Source of the DNA: Bradyrhizobium diazoefficiens USDA 110
GTDB taxonomy: Bacteria; Pseudomonadota; Alphaproteobacteria; Rhizobiales; Xanthobacteraceae
Assembly (NCBI RefSeq): GCF_000011365.1
Contig: NC_004463.1
Coordinates: 5,132,001-5,196,000 of the forward strand
Direction of reading: 5' to 3'
DNA length: 64,000 nt
In this document: positions 26,244-34,638 of the stretch, in pieces
How the letters are laid out: the number at the start of each line of letters is the position of its first letter
Numbering within the stretch: the first letter of the stretch is position 1
Program-made: the position numbers and the translations under genes
Notes under the pieces: model-generated
Seen by the model: the letters and a program-made list of their open reading frames with translations, nothing else
Database searches by the model: none
What the model was told of the DNA's origin: nothing

Positions 26244-27217
26244 TCAAGGCGACGCTGGAAGGACGAGCCGCGTTGCTTGCAGATGTTGGAGGGACCAACG
26301 CCCGCTTCGCACTGCTGACTGACGGCGAGCTCGGCGCGATCACACATATGGCGGTCAAGGACTACGCTACCTTTCAGGAGGCCCTCGCTGCCTATCTCGG
26401 CGCTTCGGCCAGGGCCGAGAGGCCTGCTCATGCAATCCTCGCCGCCTCTGGCGCGGTTCAGAATGCCCGCTGCGCACTCACGAACAATTCCTGGATCGTC
26501 GACGCAGAGGAATTGCGCGGGGCCTATGGGTTTTCGGCCGTCCGTTTGATCAACGACTTTGAAGCGGTCGCATGGGCCCTGCCCCGGCTTGGCCCCGACA
26601 GTTTGCTGCAGCTCGGCGGGCGGCAGCAGGTGCCGGGGGCACCCCTTGCCGCGATCGGCCCCGGCACCGGCCTGGGAATGGCGGTGAGCATACCACACCC
26701 CGGCGGACAGATCGTTCTCGCCAGCGAGGGAGGCCATGCCACGCTGGCAGGCGGTTCGTTGCGCGAGGATGCGGTGATTGAGCATTTGCGGCAACGCTTC
26801 GGACATGTGTCGGCCGAACGCATTCTGTCGGGCGCGGGGCTCGAGAACCTGTATGACGCTCTCGCCTGCATCGACGGCGCGACGCCGCCAAAGCGCCGCG
26901 CGTCCGACATTACGCGGGCCGGAATTGAGGGAACGTGTCCGATCAGCCGCTCCGCCGTTGACATGTTCTGCGCGATGCTGGGGTCCGTCGCGGGCAACCT
27001 CGCGCTCGCGCTGACCGCGAGAGGCGGGATATTCATCGGCGGCGGCATCTTGCGCCACCTGCCGGACTATCTTGCCGCGTCCCAGTTTCGCCAGCGCTTC
27101 GAGGAGAAGGGGCGGCTCCGAAAATTCCTCGAGCCGATACCGGCCTATCTGATCCTGGACGACGACGTCGCATTCGTCGGCCTCCGTAACCTGATGGAGG
27201 TCGAAGGCATTGGCTGA
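26240..27217 (+). CDS. glk: glucokinase
   Basis: A 325-aa enzyme that phosphorylates glucose to glucose 6-phosphate. ATP-site LLADVGGTNARFALL is at the N-terminus; LINDFEAVAWALP and IGPGTGLGMAVSIP are the other family motifs. The ATG overlaps the beta-glucosidase stop by 4 nt (ATGA), showing direct coupling of glycoside cleavage and glucose phosphorylation. Confidence 0.95.
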   Translation: MIKATLEGRAALLADVGGTNARFALLTDGELGAITHMAVKDYATFQEALAAYLGASARAERPAHAILAASGAVQNARCALTNNSWIVDAEELRGAYGFSAVRLINDFEAVAWALPRLGPDSLLQLGGRQQVPGAPLAAIGPGTGLGMAVSIPHPGGQIVLASEGGHATLAGGSLREDAVIEHLRQRFGHVSAERILSGAGLENLYDALACIDGATPPKRRASDITRAGIEGTCPISRSAVDMFCAMLGSVAGNLALALTARGGIFIGGGILRHLPDYLAASQFRQRFEEKGRLRKFLEPIPAYLILDDDVAFVGLRNLMEVEGIG

Positions 27218-28175
27218 GGTACCGCAACGCGACATCGTCACCCTGACCATCAACCCGGCTGTCGATATCTCGACCTCGGTCAGCAAGATGGTGCCCTACA
27301 CGAAAATGCGCTGCGCCGCGCCTCAGCGCGATCCCGGCGGTGGCGGAATCAATGTGGCCCGTGTCCTGAAACGGCTGGGCTTTGAGGCGACCGCAGTCTA
27401 TCCAGCCGGCGGCGCAACCGGGCAAACCCTGACGGCGCTGGTTGAACGTGAGGCCGTGCGCAGCATCGTCATCCCGATATCGAACGATACCCGCGAAGAC
27501 ATCACCATCTTCGACGAGACGAGCAAGGAGCAGTTCCGGCTGGTATTTCCGGGCGCCTGCCTCAACGAATTCGAATGGCAGCAGTGTCTCGACGCAATTG
27601 CGCGTCTCAGTCCGCAGGCTGCCTTTGTCATCGCAAGCGGCAGCCTGCCGCCGGGAGCCCCGGCCGATTTCTACGGCAGGGTGGTCAGGGCATCGACGGG
27701 AGCGGCCAAGGTCGTCGTTGATACGTCCGGCGCCTCGCTCAAAGCCGCGCTGGAAGCGGGCGTCTATCTCATCAAGCCCAACCTTCGGGAGTTTCAGGAG
27801 CTGGCCGGGATCAGTGGCGCCGACGAGTCCTCGCTCCTGGAGGCGGGGCGCCGCCTGATCGATCGTTATCGCATCGAGATCATTGCTCTCTCGATGGGCC
27901 CCGGCGGGGCCCTGCTCCTGACGCGCGACATCGCCTTGCGTGCGAATGGCCTTCCTTTGGAGCCTGTCAGCGTTTCCGGCGCAGGCGACAGCTTCCTGGG
28001 GGCGATGGTGTCGCGCCTCGCCAATGGCGACAAGCTCGATAGCGCCCTGCGTTATGGTGTTGCCGGCGGTTCGGCGGCGCTGCTCAGTCCCGGAACGGGG
28101 CTTTGCCTCGGTGCGGACGTTCATCGCCTCGCATCCAACGTGAACGTCACAATCATAGCCGGCTATCATGCTTAG
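27210..28175 (+). CDS. pfkB: PfkB-type phosphofructokinase
   Basis: A 321-aa sugar kinase of the ribokinase fold. It has TLTINPAVDISTSVSKMV at the start, DPGGGGINVARVLKRLG and the catalytic SVSGAGDSFLGAMV (Asp 260). The pattern fits 6-phosphofructokinase II or 1-phosphofructokinase. The start is TTG at 27210, overlapping glk by 8 nt, with GGAGG upstream. Many rhizobia lack phosphofructokinase and use the Entner-Doudoroff route, so this gene could open the Embden-Meyerhof path under the island's control; that is an inference. Confidence 0.92.
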   Translation: MAEVPQRDIVTLTINPAVDISTSVSKMVPYTKMRCAAPQRDPGGGGINVARVLKRLGFEATAVYPAGGATGQTLTALVEREAVRSIVIPISNDTREDITIFDETSKEQFRLVFPGACLNEFEWQQCLDAIARLSPQAAFVIASGSLPPGAPADFYGRVVRASTGAAKVVVDTSGASLKAALEAGVYLIKPNLREFQELAGISGADESSLLEAGRRLIDRYRIEIIALSMGPGGALLLTRDIALRANGLPLEPVSVSGAGDSFLGAMVSRLANGDKLDSALRYGVAGGSAALLSPGTGLCLGADVHRLASNVNVTIIAGYHA

Positions 28176-29307
28176 CAACGAGACATACCACTCGCCCGGC
28201 GAACGGCAGTTGCTGCTGCGCTTCTGGAAAAGTGCTCGCGGCTTCTGGAAAGGCAAGTCGGCGGGCTGGGCCTGGCTTCTCACCGTGTTACTCGTCGCGA
28301 CAGTTCTTCTGCAACTGCTGACCCAGTATTCGCTGAACTTCTGGAATCGCGACTTCTTCAACGCGGTCGAGCGCAAGGACGGGAAAGAGCTCCTCAGCCA
28401 GGCGCTGCGATTCATGCCGCTCGCTGCGGCCAGTCTGTCGCTCGCCGTCTTCTCGGTCTGGGGGCGGATGACGCTCCAGCGAAAGTGGAGAGCCTGGCTC
28501 AGCGATGAGCTTTACCGCTACTGGCTGGAGCGGGATCGCTTTGTGCGACTGAACTTCGTGGCGGGAGACTATCAGGCCCCTGAATATCGAATCGCCGAGG
28601 ACTGCAGACTGGCAACGGACCTCCCGGTCGACCTCGTTCTCGGGCTCGTCGCTTCTCTCCTGACAGCGGCCACCTTTATCGGCATCCTCGGGGTGGTCGG
28701 AGGCAATCTCACGATCGATGCAGCGGGTCTCACTCTGACCATTCCCGGCTATCTGGTCGTCGCCGTCGTCGTCTATTCGATCGCCGTGGCAGCCGTGACG
28801 ATGTTGATCGGCCGCCGACTGACGGACGTTCTGGAGGAAAACAAGCGGGCCGAGGCACAGTTGAGGGCCGTTGGAACCCATGTGCGTGAAAGCGGAGAAA
28901 GCATGGCGCCCGGTATGAAAGGCGACGATGGAATTCGCGCGATCCACCCTGCCCTCAAGGCGGTGATTGCTTCGTGGCTGAACTATTGCTGGCAACTCGT
29001 GCGCCTCACAATCATAACCCACACGAACTCGCTGCTGACGCCCGTGATCGGCGTGCTGCTCTGCATGCCAAAATATGTTGCCGGCACAATGCTCCTCGGC
29101 GAGGTCGTACAGGCTGCGGCGGCGTTCGTTGTGGTCCAAAGTGCCTGCAGCTGGTTTACGGACAACTATCCTCGTCTTGCGGAATGGGCCGCTTCGGCCA
29201 ACCGTGTTGCGTCGCTGCTTTTTGCGTTGGATAAGCTCGATCGTCCCGCCGTGGACAACGAGCCGGGACGGATACACAAGTACGCGGGAACGAACAGGCA
29301 AACATAG
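28168..29307 (+). CDS. ABC transporter membrane domain (SbmA/BacA/YddA-like), truncated
   Basis: A 379-aa multi-helix protein matching the membrane half of YddA/SbmA-BacA-type ABC proteins (TQYSLNFWNRDFFNAVERKD; ASANRVASLLFALDKLDRP). Family members usually continue into a C-terminal ATPase of about 200 aa with Walker A and B. Here the reading ends soon after LDKLDRP, with a tail not expected for the family. It overlaps pfkB by 8 nt. The 3' part appears lost by a deletion or recombination at about 29.3 kb. SbmA itself works without an ATPase, so residual function is possible. Confidence 0.78.
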   Translation: MLSNETYHSPGERQLLLRFWKSARGFWKGKSAGWAWLLTVLLVATVLLQLLTQYSLNFWNRDFFNAVERKDGKELLSQALRFMPLAAASLSLAVFSVWGRMTLQRKWRAWLSDELYRYWLERDRFVRLNFVAGDYQAPEYRIAEDCRLATDLPVDLVLGLVASLLTAATFIGILGVVGGNLTIDAAGLTLTIPGYLVVAVVVYSIAVAAVTMLIGRRLTDVLEENKRAEAQLRAVGTHVRESGESMAPGMKGDDGIRAIHPALKAVIASWLNYCWQLVRLTIITHTNSLLTPVIGVLLCMPKYVAGTMLLGEVVQAAAAFVVVQSACSWFTDNYPRLAEWAASANRVASLLFALDKLDRPAVDNEPGRIHKYAGTNRQT

Positions 29308-29821
29308 GCGCGCCGCCTTCAAGTCGAGAGCAGCGCTCACAGTAAATGCGCCCTTGGCGGACGCCGGAACGAAGGTCGCCGCGGCCCTATAGCTGATCCA
29401 GAACCAAAGATAATATCCGATCCCAAGAAGCGTCTTTCTAAAGCCACCCCACTCTGACCAGAACGTCGTGTCGCGCATATACTTATTGACGTCCTCGGTC
29501 GCAGCCCGCGTGCCCTCCCGAGTGATCTGCTCGAAATCGATATGCTGACGATCGCGGAAGCGATCGAGCAGTTTTCTCGAAAATCAACCGATCGGTGAGC
29601 GTACTGTGCCATTGCTGGTTCGAAGACGCGACTGTGGTTGCTGCGATCAGCTCGCCGAGGTTCCACGACACCACGTCAATCAGAAAGACGAGTGTCGCCA
29701 GGATTGTCCCTGTTTTTTCGTCTCGCTGAGCAAAAGCTGCAATGGCGACAAAGAAGAACACAGTCCAGCGGAAGGCGCCTACGGCCGAAGCTCTGTGAAG
29801 TGCGATTGGTGTAACGCTCAT
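29308..29821 (-). pseudogene. frameshifted and truncated membrane-protein gene
   Basis: Starts MSVTPIALHRASAVGAFRWT (ATG 29821, AGGGGG upstream) and has membrane segments. At 29572-29575 a run of four A on the coding strand breaks the frame after DRLIFEK; dropping one A gives LLDRFRDRQHIDFEQITREG and on to MRDTTFWSEWGGFRKTLLGI. The 3' end runs into the end of the ABC gene on the other strand. No family recognised. Confidence 0.65.
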
Positions 29822-29869
29822 GCAGTTTGCCCCCTCGATCCTTATTAGGGCGCCAAGGCCGGGATCGTC

Positions 29870-30210
29870 ACGCGAATTTTCTAGCCCTTGTGGTTCAGAC
29901 GATGACGGAAGCACAGCACGCGGTGGCTGGACAACCGCCGAGAGCGAAGGCAGCTTTGCCCAGACAGGGAGACGGGCATGTCCTTCAAAGTCATCGACGG
30001 CGGCGGAGGGCCTTGGATGAGATGCGCGCTAGTCGCGCCGCCCCCCTCGCCGCAAGGTCATCAAGAAGCGCAAGCTGAAGCCGCACTCCCACCAGGAGGA
30101 GTTGTGCTGTAGGCGAGATTTCCACCCACGACCCGCAGTCGCCCGACGCCGTTCCGACCTGCTGGGAATCGACAATTTGACTCGGCTCTGGGCAAGCCAT
30201 TCTTGGCGGG
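29870..30210. other. non-coding or degenerate stretch
   Basis: No gene I can support. A short reading beginning MSFKVIDGGGGPW at about 29978 has a GGGAG upstream and resembles the start of small rhizobial hypothetical proteins, but its remainder looks degenerate. Confidence 0.4.
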
Positions 30211-30321
30211 ATGCCTCGCCCAATCAGACGCATCGGCCCTACCCTGCCAGGCGGCCGCCCGGTGAAGATCACCTTCGGCGAGATGCGCGAAATGGGTGTC
30301 AGCGGCGTCCTGATCTTTTAA
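30211..30321 (+). pseudogene. small rhizobial gene truncated at tRNA fragment
   Basis: Encodes MPRPIRRIGPTLPGGRPVK, then ITFGEMREMGVSGVLIF, and stops inside the tRNA-Lys fragment. The family usually goes on with a zinc-ribbon-like part (two CxxC pairs). A second damaged copy lies at 30997-31389 and shows the missing part. The break coincides with the start of the tRNA sequence, so integration or excision caused it. Confidence 0.65.
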
Positions 30322-30589
30322 TCACGGGGTCCTGGGTTCGAGCCCCAGCGCGCTCACCAAGCAAATTCAATAGCTTACGCCAGACCATCAACCGATTGAA
30401 AAAGCCCCGCGTGGGCACTGTGCTGACAATTCGATTGCTGCTCTCACGGTCGGAGATCTCGGCCCTGCAATTGTTTGCCGTAACAAGCAGGCCGGCGCGC
30501 TCCTCAGCCGTGGTCGCCTGCCCTGCCAATTCCAGGCAGATGCGCTCCATGCGCGCGAGTTCGTCGATGTCGTGTTGATATTGCCCCAT
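30299..30589 (-). CDS. hypothetical protein, chimeric C-terminus
   Basis: A 96-aa reading whose first half (MGQYQHDIDELARMERICLE, then EERAGLLVTANNCRAEI) resembles the protein at 31399-31594. The last 15-20 residues are the reverse reading of the tRNA-Lys fragment (GARTQDPVIK), so the natural C-terminus was probably replaced at the junction. Confidence 0.4.
   Translation of the reverse strand: MGQYQHDIDELARMERICLELAGQATTAEERAGLLVTANNCRAEISDRESSNRIVSTVPTRGFFNRLMVWRKLLNLLGERAGARTQDPVIKRSGRR
30315..30359 (+). tRNA. 3' fragment of tRNA-Lys (UUU), likely attR
   Basis: Forty-five nt from the anticodon loop to CCA: CTTTTAA loop, TCACG stem strand, 5-nt variable loop GGGTC, T arm CTGGG-TTCGAGC-CCCAG, acceptor strand CGCGCTC, discriminator A and CCA. 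The 5' half is absent: the upstream bases do not pair. This is the usual remnant of site-specific integration into a tRNA 3' end, and places the inserted DNA to the left. Confidence 0.75.
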
Positions 30590-30996
30590 GCGGCTGATCA
30601 GACTCCGGCGCCCCGCTCAGGTCAAGGACGGGCCGCGTAAGGAGCCTTCGACCGCGACACGCGTTAAGGACCAGAGCAGGAGGACGGAGGCGGGTTATGA
30701 GTACCATCCCCCTAGACCTTCAACGAAGGTTCGAACAGCGCTGGGCCGCCCGATTTCCGCCGTCGGGGGGAGCGGTTGCAACTCGATGGGATCGGCCTGA
30801 AAAGCATGATCGGCAGCTGGCCACGCCCAGAAAGGGCAAAAGAAAAAATCGCCAAGCGAACCTAGCTCGTTCAAGTTCAGCGCCGACGGCGTGAGCGCGG
30901 GACCGAAGCCCCCACGACGCGCAGTAGCTCGCGCGCGTTCCGAGACCCAAGGGATTGATAATTTGACTCTGGCCTGCGCCGCGTTTCGATGGCGGC

Positions 30997-31389
30997 ATGC
31001 CCCGCCCTGCCCGCCGCCACACGCCCACGCACGTTGACGGCCGCCCCGTCAAGATCACTTCGGCGAGATGCGGGAGATGGGCTTGCGCGGCGTCCTCGTC
31101 TATTGCCATTGCGGCCATCATATCGCTCTGAACTCTGAGCGCCGATCGCTGGCCTGACGATGTTCGCCTCTCTGGTATCGAGCCGCGCTTCGTCTGTGCC
31201 GGTTGCGGCCGCCGCGGAGCTGAGGTCAGGCCAGATTTCGAGAGCGGCGTGCCGCCGCAGTTCGCGAGCTCGAACGCACGTGAGACCGCTGCAAAAAGGC
31301 CATATTTCGCGTGCGAGTTGATGAAGCGGGAACTTTCGGCAATTGGATACATTGCCGGTCTCGCCGCTTATCGCGTCCCTCGGGCCTGA
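30997..31389 (+). pseudogene. second copy of small zinc-ribbon-like gene, frameshifted
   Basis: Starts MPRPARRHTPTHVDGRPVKIT. A missing base breaks the frame before FGEMREMGLRGVLVYCHCGH, and a further shift precedes DRWPDDVRLSGIEPRFVCAG and CGRRGAEVRPDFE. With two corrections it reads through to TGA at 31389. Homologous to the fragment at 30211; the 5' flanks of both (AATTTGACTC) are also alike. Confidence 0.6.
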
Positions 31390-31398
31390 GGAGCAGTC

Positions 31399-31594
31399 GT
31401 TGAACCGGGAATTAAAGGAATTCCGCAGGCTCGAACGCGCTTGCAGAGAGCACGCAGCCATCGCTTCCCTCGATCTTGAGCGTGAGGGTCTTCTCAAGGT
31501 GGCGGAGTATTATCGGAAAGCTATCGAAGCTTGCAACGCCACCCCACAGCGGACAGCCACCCGTAAATTTCCCAAGGAAGGCCCGCCAGCGTGA
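31399..31594 (+). CDS. hypothetical protein, about 64 aa
   Basis: Begins at TTG 31399 with GAGGAG upstream, giving NRELKEFRRLERACREHAAI and LEREGLLKVAEYYRKAIEAC. The helical, charged pattern resembles the first half of the protein at 30299-30589. An upstream TTG at 31343 would give 83 aa. No function known. Confidence 0.45.
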
Positions 31595-31599
31595 ACCGT

Positions 31600-31974
31600 G
31601 GCGCTGCCTTTCCACGTCCCCACACGCAGCGACCCCGCCTCGCTGATAGCGTGGAAGGGCCGCCTGCCTTTCCTTGCTGGGGCTGGAAGGGGCAAAGCCA
31701 GCACGGTCGGCAAGTTCAATTTACGCCGGTGAAGTGGCGAAATGAACTGCCCAAAAGGGGCACTCCGTCGGAGGCGGAGGGTCTGCGAAAACCACACGGA
31801 CCCGCTGAACAGACATCACGTCGCCGAGCTCAGTCCCAAGGGCAAGGAACCGCATTGGGGACGACGCAAGCTGAAGCGGGATCAATGATCGTCTTCTCTC
31901 GGGAGACGCCACACGATTTTCATTTTTAGTCGGAATCAAATTGAGCCGTTGCTTCAATTATAAGGACGTCATTC
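31600..31974. other. intergenic, no gene seen
   Basis: Readings in this stretch are short and have a composition unlike coding sequence. I see no repeat or RNA structure that I can name. Confidence 0.4.
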
Positions 31975-32187
31975 ATGACCAAGGAAAATTGCCTGATCGT
32001 CTACGTTGCTGGAAGACAGTTGGATCTGCTGCGAGGAGAAGCCTCCCGCATTGCAAAGGACAGTAAACTTGATTGGTGGATCGATCATGCCGATGTCGGC
32101 ACGCGCTTCTGCTTTGAAGATGCGAAGGCGAAAGAAACCTTCGCTCTCACCTGCGACAACTTCGGCGTTCCGTGCCGCGACGGCTAG
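31975..32187 (+). CDS. hypothetical protein, 70 aa
   Basis: MTKENCLIVYVAGRQLDLLR then KLDWWIDHADVGTRFCFEDA and a C-terminal CDNFGVPCRDG. AAGGACG lies about 7 nt before the ATG. No family recognised. It sits alone in a gene-poor region. Confidence 0.5.
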   Translation: MTKENCLIVYVAGRQLDLLRGEASRIAKDSKLDWWIDHADVGTRFCFEDAKAKETFALTCDNFGVPCRDG

Positions 32188-32189
32188 GA

Positions 32190-32520
32190 ACTAAGCCCAA
32201 CGGGAAAAGCCGCAGGGTGGTTCCAGCCCCCACTGCGGCATTCCCGGACAACTAGAAATTGGCTGGTACTCAAATCTCGCCGGTGTTCTCACAGTAGAAC
32301 ACCCCGTTCCGAAAATGGACTCCGTACAACTACCGGAGTTCGACGTCTCACGGATTGCAGCTTAAGAGCGAGCGTGGCACGGCTTGCATTCCAGCCCCCA
32401 AGGCTCCCGGCTGCCGATTCAATTGCGGATCAGAGCGCCGGGAGCGCCGAGGCCCGCCAGCGTGAACCAGCGGGCCAGTTCAGTGCGGGCACAGTCCCAA
32501 GCGTTTCGTTCGACCTATCT
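32190..32520. other. intergenic, no gene seen
   Basis: About 330 bases with no convincing reading frame, RNA or repeat. Confidence 0.4.
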
Positions 32521-33198
32521 TCAGCTTTCCGGCGCCGCAACTGCAGCCGGCATGCTCAGCGGCGCTCCACCAACCGAAACAGGCCCCACCGACTTCGACT
32601 GCCGGACCATCCGTTTGCGCATCGCCGCGGACAGTCCATAGCGAGCATTCGCTCTTCGAATGGAGGACGTGACGTCCGACATCATTGCGCCTTGCAGCGA
32701 GTCCACCTTCGCGATCAGCGTGGACAGCTGCGAAGATATCTTCCTCACGTCGAAGCGTTCGTCCGTGATGCTCTGGCGCAGGGACAGCAGCACCATTGTG
32801 TCCTGCTGCAGCAGGGCGGCATTTTGCTGCAATGCTTGGTTGTTCTCCTGCAGCGAAGCCGTGTGCTGCTGCTGGGCCGACTGGATATCCTTCAAGGCGG
32901 CGACAACCGGATCCGGTTTCGGTGCGGATGCGTCCCGGCGCGGAAGCAGTTCGGCCAGACTGCCGATATTCAGCGACGAGAAATCGGCCGGCGATGTATA
33001 GATGGCCGCCGAGCCGTTGATGGCCAGAGCACACACCGACAGCGCCAGGACCGATTTCCGGCTGGAGCGCTTGACCGGAACTGGAGCTTCCGGGGCGGCG
33101 GGTTCGGGCGCGGCGGCTGCGAGCGCGAGCGCTGCGGGGTCGAGTTGTTCGACGAGGCCTTGCGCTTCCAAAGTCGTGGTCATCTGCATTGACCTCAT
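32521..33198 (-). CDS. hypothetical membrane-anchored coiled-coil protein
   Basis: Up to 225 aa. An Ala/Pro/Glu-rich N-terminus is followed by one membrane helix (SVLALSVCALAINGSAAIYT), then a Gln-rich coiled coil (IQSAQQQHTASLQENNQALQ) and a basic C-terminal region. The start may be ATG 33183 (MTTTLEAQGL). The plan resembles uncharacterised Bradyrhizobium proteins; function unknown. Confidence 0.65.
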   Translation of the reverse strand: MRSMQMTTTLEAQGLVEQLDPAALALAAAAPEPAAPEAPVPVKRSSRKSVLALSVCALAINGSAAIYTSPADFSSLNIGSLAELLPRRDASAPKPDPVVAALKDIQSAQQQHTASLQENNQALQQNAALLQQDTMVLLSLRQSITDERFDVRKISSQLSTLIAKVDSLQGAMMSDVTSSIRRANARYGLSAAMRKRMVRQSKSVGPVSVGGAPLSMPAAVAAPES

Positions 33199-33460
33199 GA
33201 GCGAGCAAAAGGAAGCCGACGCCGGAACGTCCTCGCGACGGCTCCTCTACGCAGCACCCACCTACAACTGTCTAAAATTGTAGGCTTTTCGGCTTAATTT
33301 CACGTTAGCGGCCGGGCCGCCCGGCAGGCCCGGCCACCCCGGCCGATTGCGGGGCCCAGGCGATGGAATGAGCAATGGGGCAGCCTGCTCCGAAGCGCGA
33401 CAAAGCCGCGAGACAACGCCCTCAAAAGGTGTAAGATTCACCAAAATAGGAGGGAGCGGC

Positions 33461-33631
33461 ATGTTTGAAATCAACGGTTTCGACACGGCAGGCGTCGTCA
33501 GCCTCAAGCGGCTGTCACTCGAGGCCGCCCTCAAGAAGGCCAGAGAGCTCGTCGCGGACGGGTGCTGGGACGTTCAGATCGTTGATCCAACCGGCCGGAT
33601 ATACACCTCGTTCGAGGAGCAGGCGGCGTAG
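33461..33631 (+). CDS. hypothetical protein, 56 aa
   Basis: MFEINGFDTAGVVSLKRLSL, then ALKKARELVADGCWDVQIVD and PTGRIYTSFEEQAA. A strong AGGAGG lies 7 nt upstream. Short conserved-looking protein of unknown role. Confidence 0.65.
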   Translation: MFEINGFDTAGVVSLKRLSLEAALKKARELVADGCWDVQIVDPTGRIYTSFEEQAA

Positions 33632-33709
33632 CCGCCCCGCCTTCCCTTTTCAGAAATCACCCAGCCATCGGATCGCGCTTCGCGAACTCTTGGCGTTGCC
33701 GTGATCCAA

Positions 33710-33824
33710 ATGAAAACCCCAGCGCCTGGTGGGAAGCGCCGGGGCGTTTTCAAAATATCAATCGGTAAAGCAATGCGGCCTTCATAGCAGCGGCCGCGGA
33801 GACCGACTGTGAGCCGGTTCACAG
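33710..33824 (-). ncRNA. candidate small RNA / tiny-ORF element, copy A
   Basis: On the minus strand: a TGTGAACCGGCTCACA hairpin (33809-33824), a CGCTGCTATGAAGGC block opening an 11-codon ORF (MKAALLYRLIF), and an intrinsic terminator GCCCCGGCGC...GCGCTGGGGTTTT (about 33714-33746). The same blocks in the same order recur at 38104-38211. Not recognised as a named RNA. Confidence 0.5.
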
Positions 33825-33888
33825 CACGTCGCCGATTTTTCCATATCTGCGACGGTCGCCGACTCTGGCCGACAACGTAACCGACCCG

Positions 33889-34110
33889 CTATCCGCCCCG
33901 GCCGACATTGGACGAGGCGCTGTTCCGCCACCGCTGCGTTGCTTCATCGCTCCAGCCGGGGACCGCGAAGCGCGCCCGCGGATTCACGTCCGCGCCGGAA
34001 CGATCGACCGCGGGAGAGCGCGGATGATGTGCGCGGGAGCGTTGCGCCGTCGCCGCGTTTGCGGCGGTGCACAGGACGATCAACAGACCCATGGCCAGAA
34101 CAGAGCGCAT
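33889..34110 (-). CDS. small secreted protein, 73 aa
   Basis: Sec signal MRSVLAMGLLIVLCTAANAA, then a basic stretch and ARFAVPGWSDEATQRWRNSA. The FAVPGWSDE-type motif recurs in small exported proteins of Bradyrhizobium. Function unknown. Confidence 0.6.
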   Translation of the reverse strand: MRSVLAMGLLIVLCTAANAATAQRSRAHHPRSPAVDRSGADVNPRARFAVPGWSDEATQRWRNSASSNVGRGG

Positions 34111-34332
34111 CGTATCGGTTCCAATCGAGTAACCCGCTCGGGCTGATGTGATGCGCCAACCGTCCCGCCGCAATCTGACGCGGCATCACAGCTAAGCGAT
34201 AGACACGCGAGCGCAACGCCCTTGCGATGGCACGAACCGGCGCTCAACGCCCGAGCGCCGCGCCGTTGCCAATCAACTCATTTGGGAGCACGCTCTCTCC
34301 AGGCGCTCAAGACGCCACACAGGGAGAGACAC

Positions 34333-34575
34333 ATGAAGGAATCGGGCCTGGATGGCCGCCATCGGGACAAGGATGGCGGGATCAGCAAGAAGCACGGCAA
34401 CACGCTGGTTGGCACGTTGCGCAAGATCTACGGAAAGGGTTTTGCGGCCGGCTATCCCGATGCGACCCAGCTCAGCGAGGTCCTGGCTCAGCTGAACGAG
34501 ACGTCGCTGAGCCAGTTGCGCCGCGATCATGACACCGGGCATTTGGGGCACAAGATCGACCACGCCTCGAAGTGA
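34333..34575 (+). CDS. hypothetical protein, 80 aa
   Basis: MKESGLDGRHRDKDGGISKK then NTLVGTLRKIYGKGFAAGYP and QLNETSLSQLRRDHDTGHLG. AGGGAGAG lies upstream of the ATG. Conserved small rhizobial protein by pattern; role unknown. It converges on the mfd-like gene. Confidence 0.65.
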   Translation: MKESGLDGRHRDKDGGISKKHGNTLVGTLRKIYGKGFAAGYPDATQLSEVLAQLNETSLSQLRRDHDTGHLGHKIDHASK

Positions 34576-34638
34576 CTGATGTCACCTGTCTGATTGACCC
34601 GGCTGGATGAAGACGGCGCCGGACCGGCGCATCCGTCC

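Noticed and set aside
30315..30359. A complete tRNA-Lys gene.
   Set aside because: The 5' acceptor, D arm and 5' anticodon-stem strand are missing; upstream bases do not pair.
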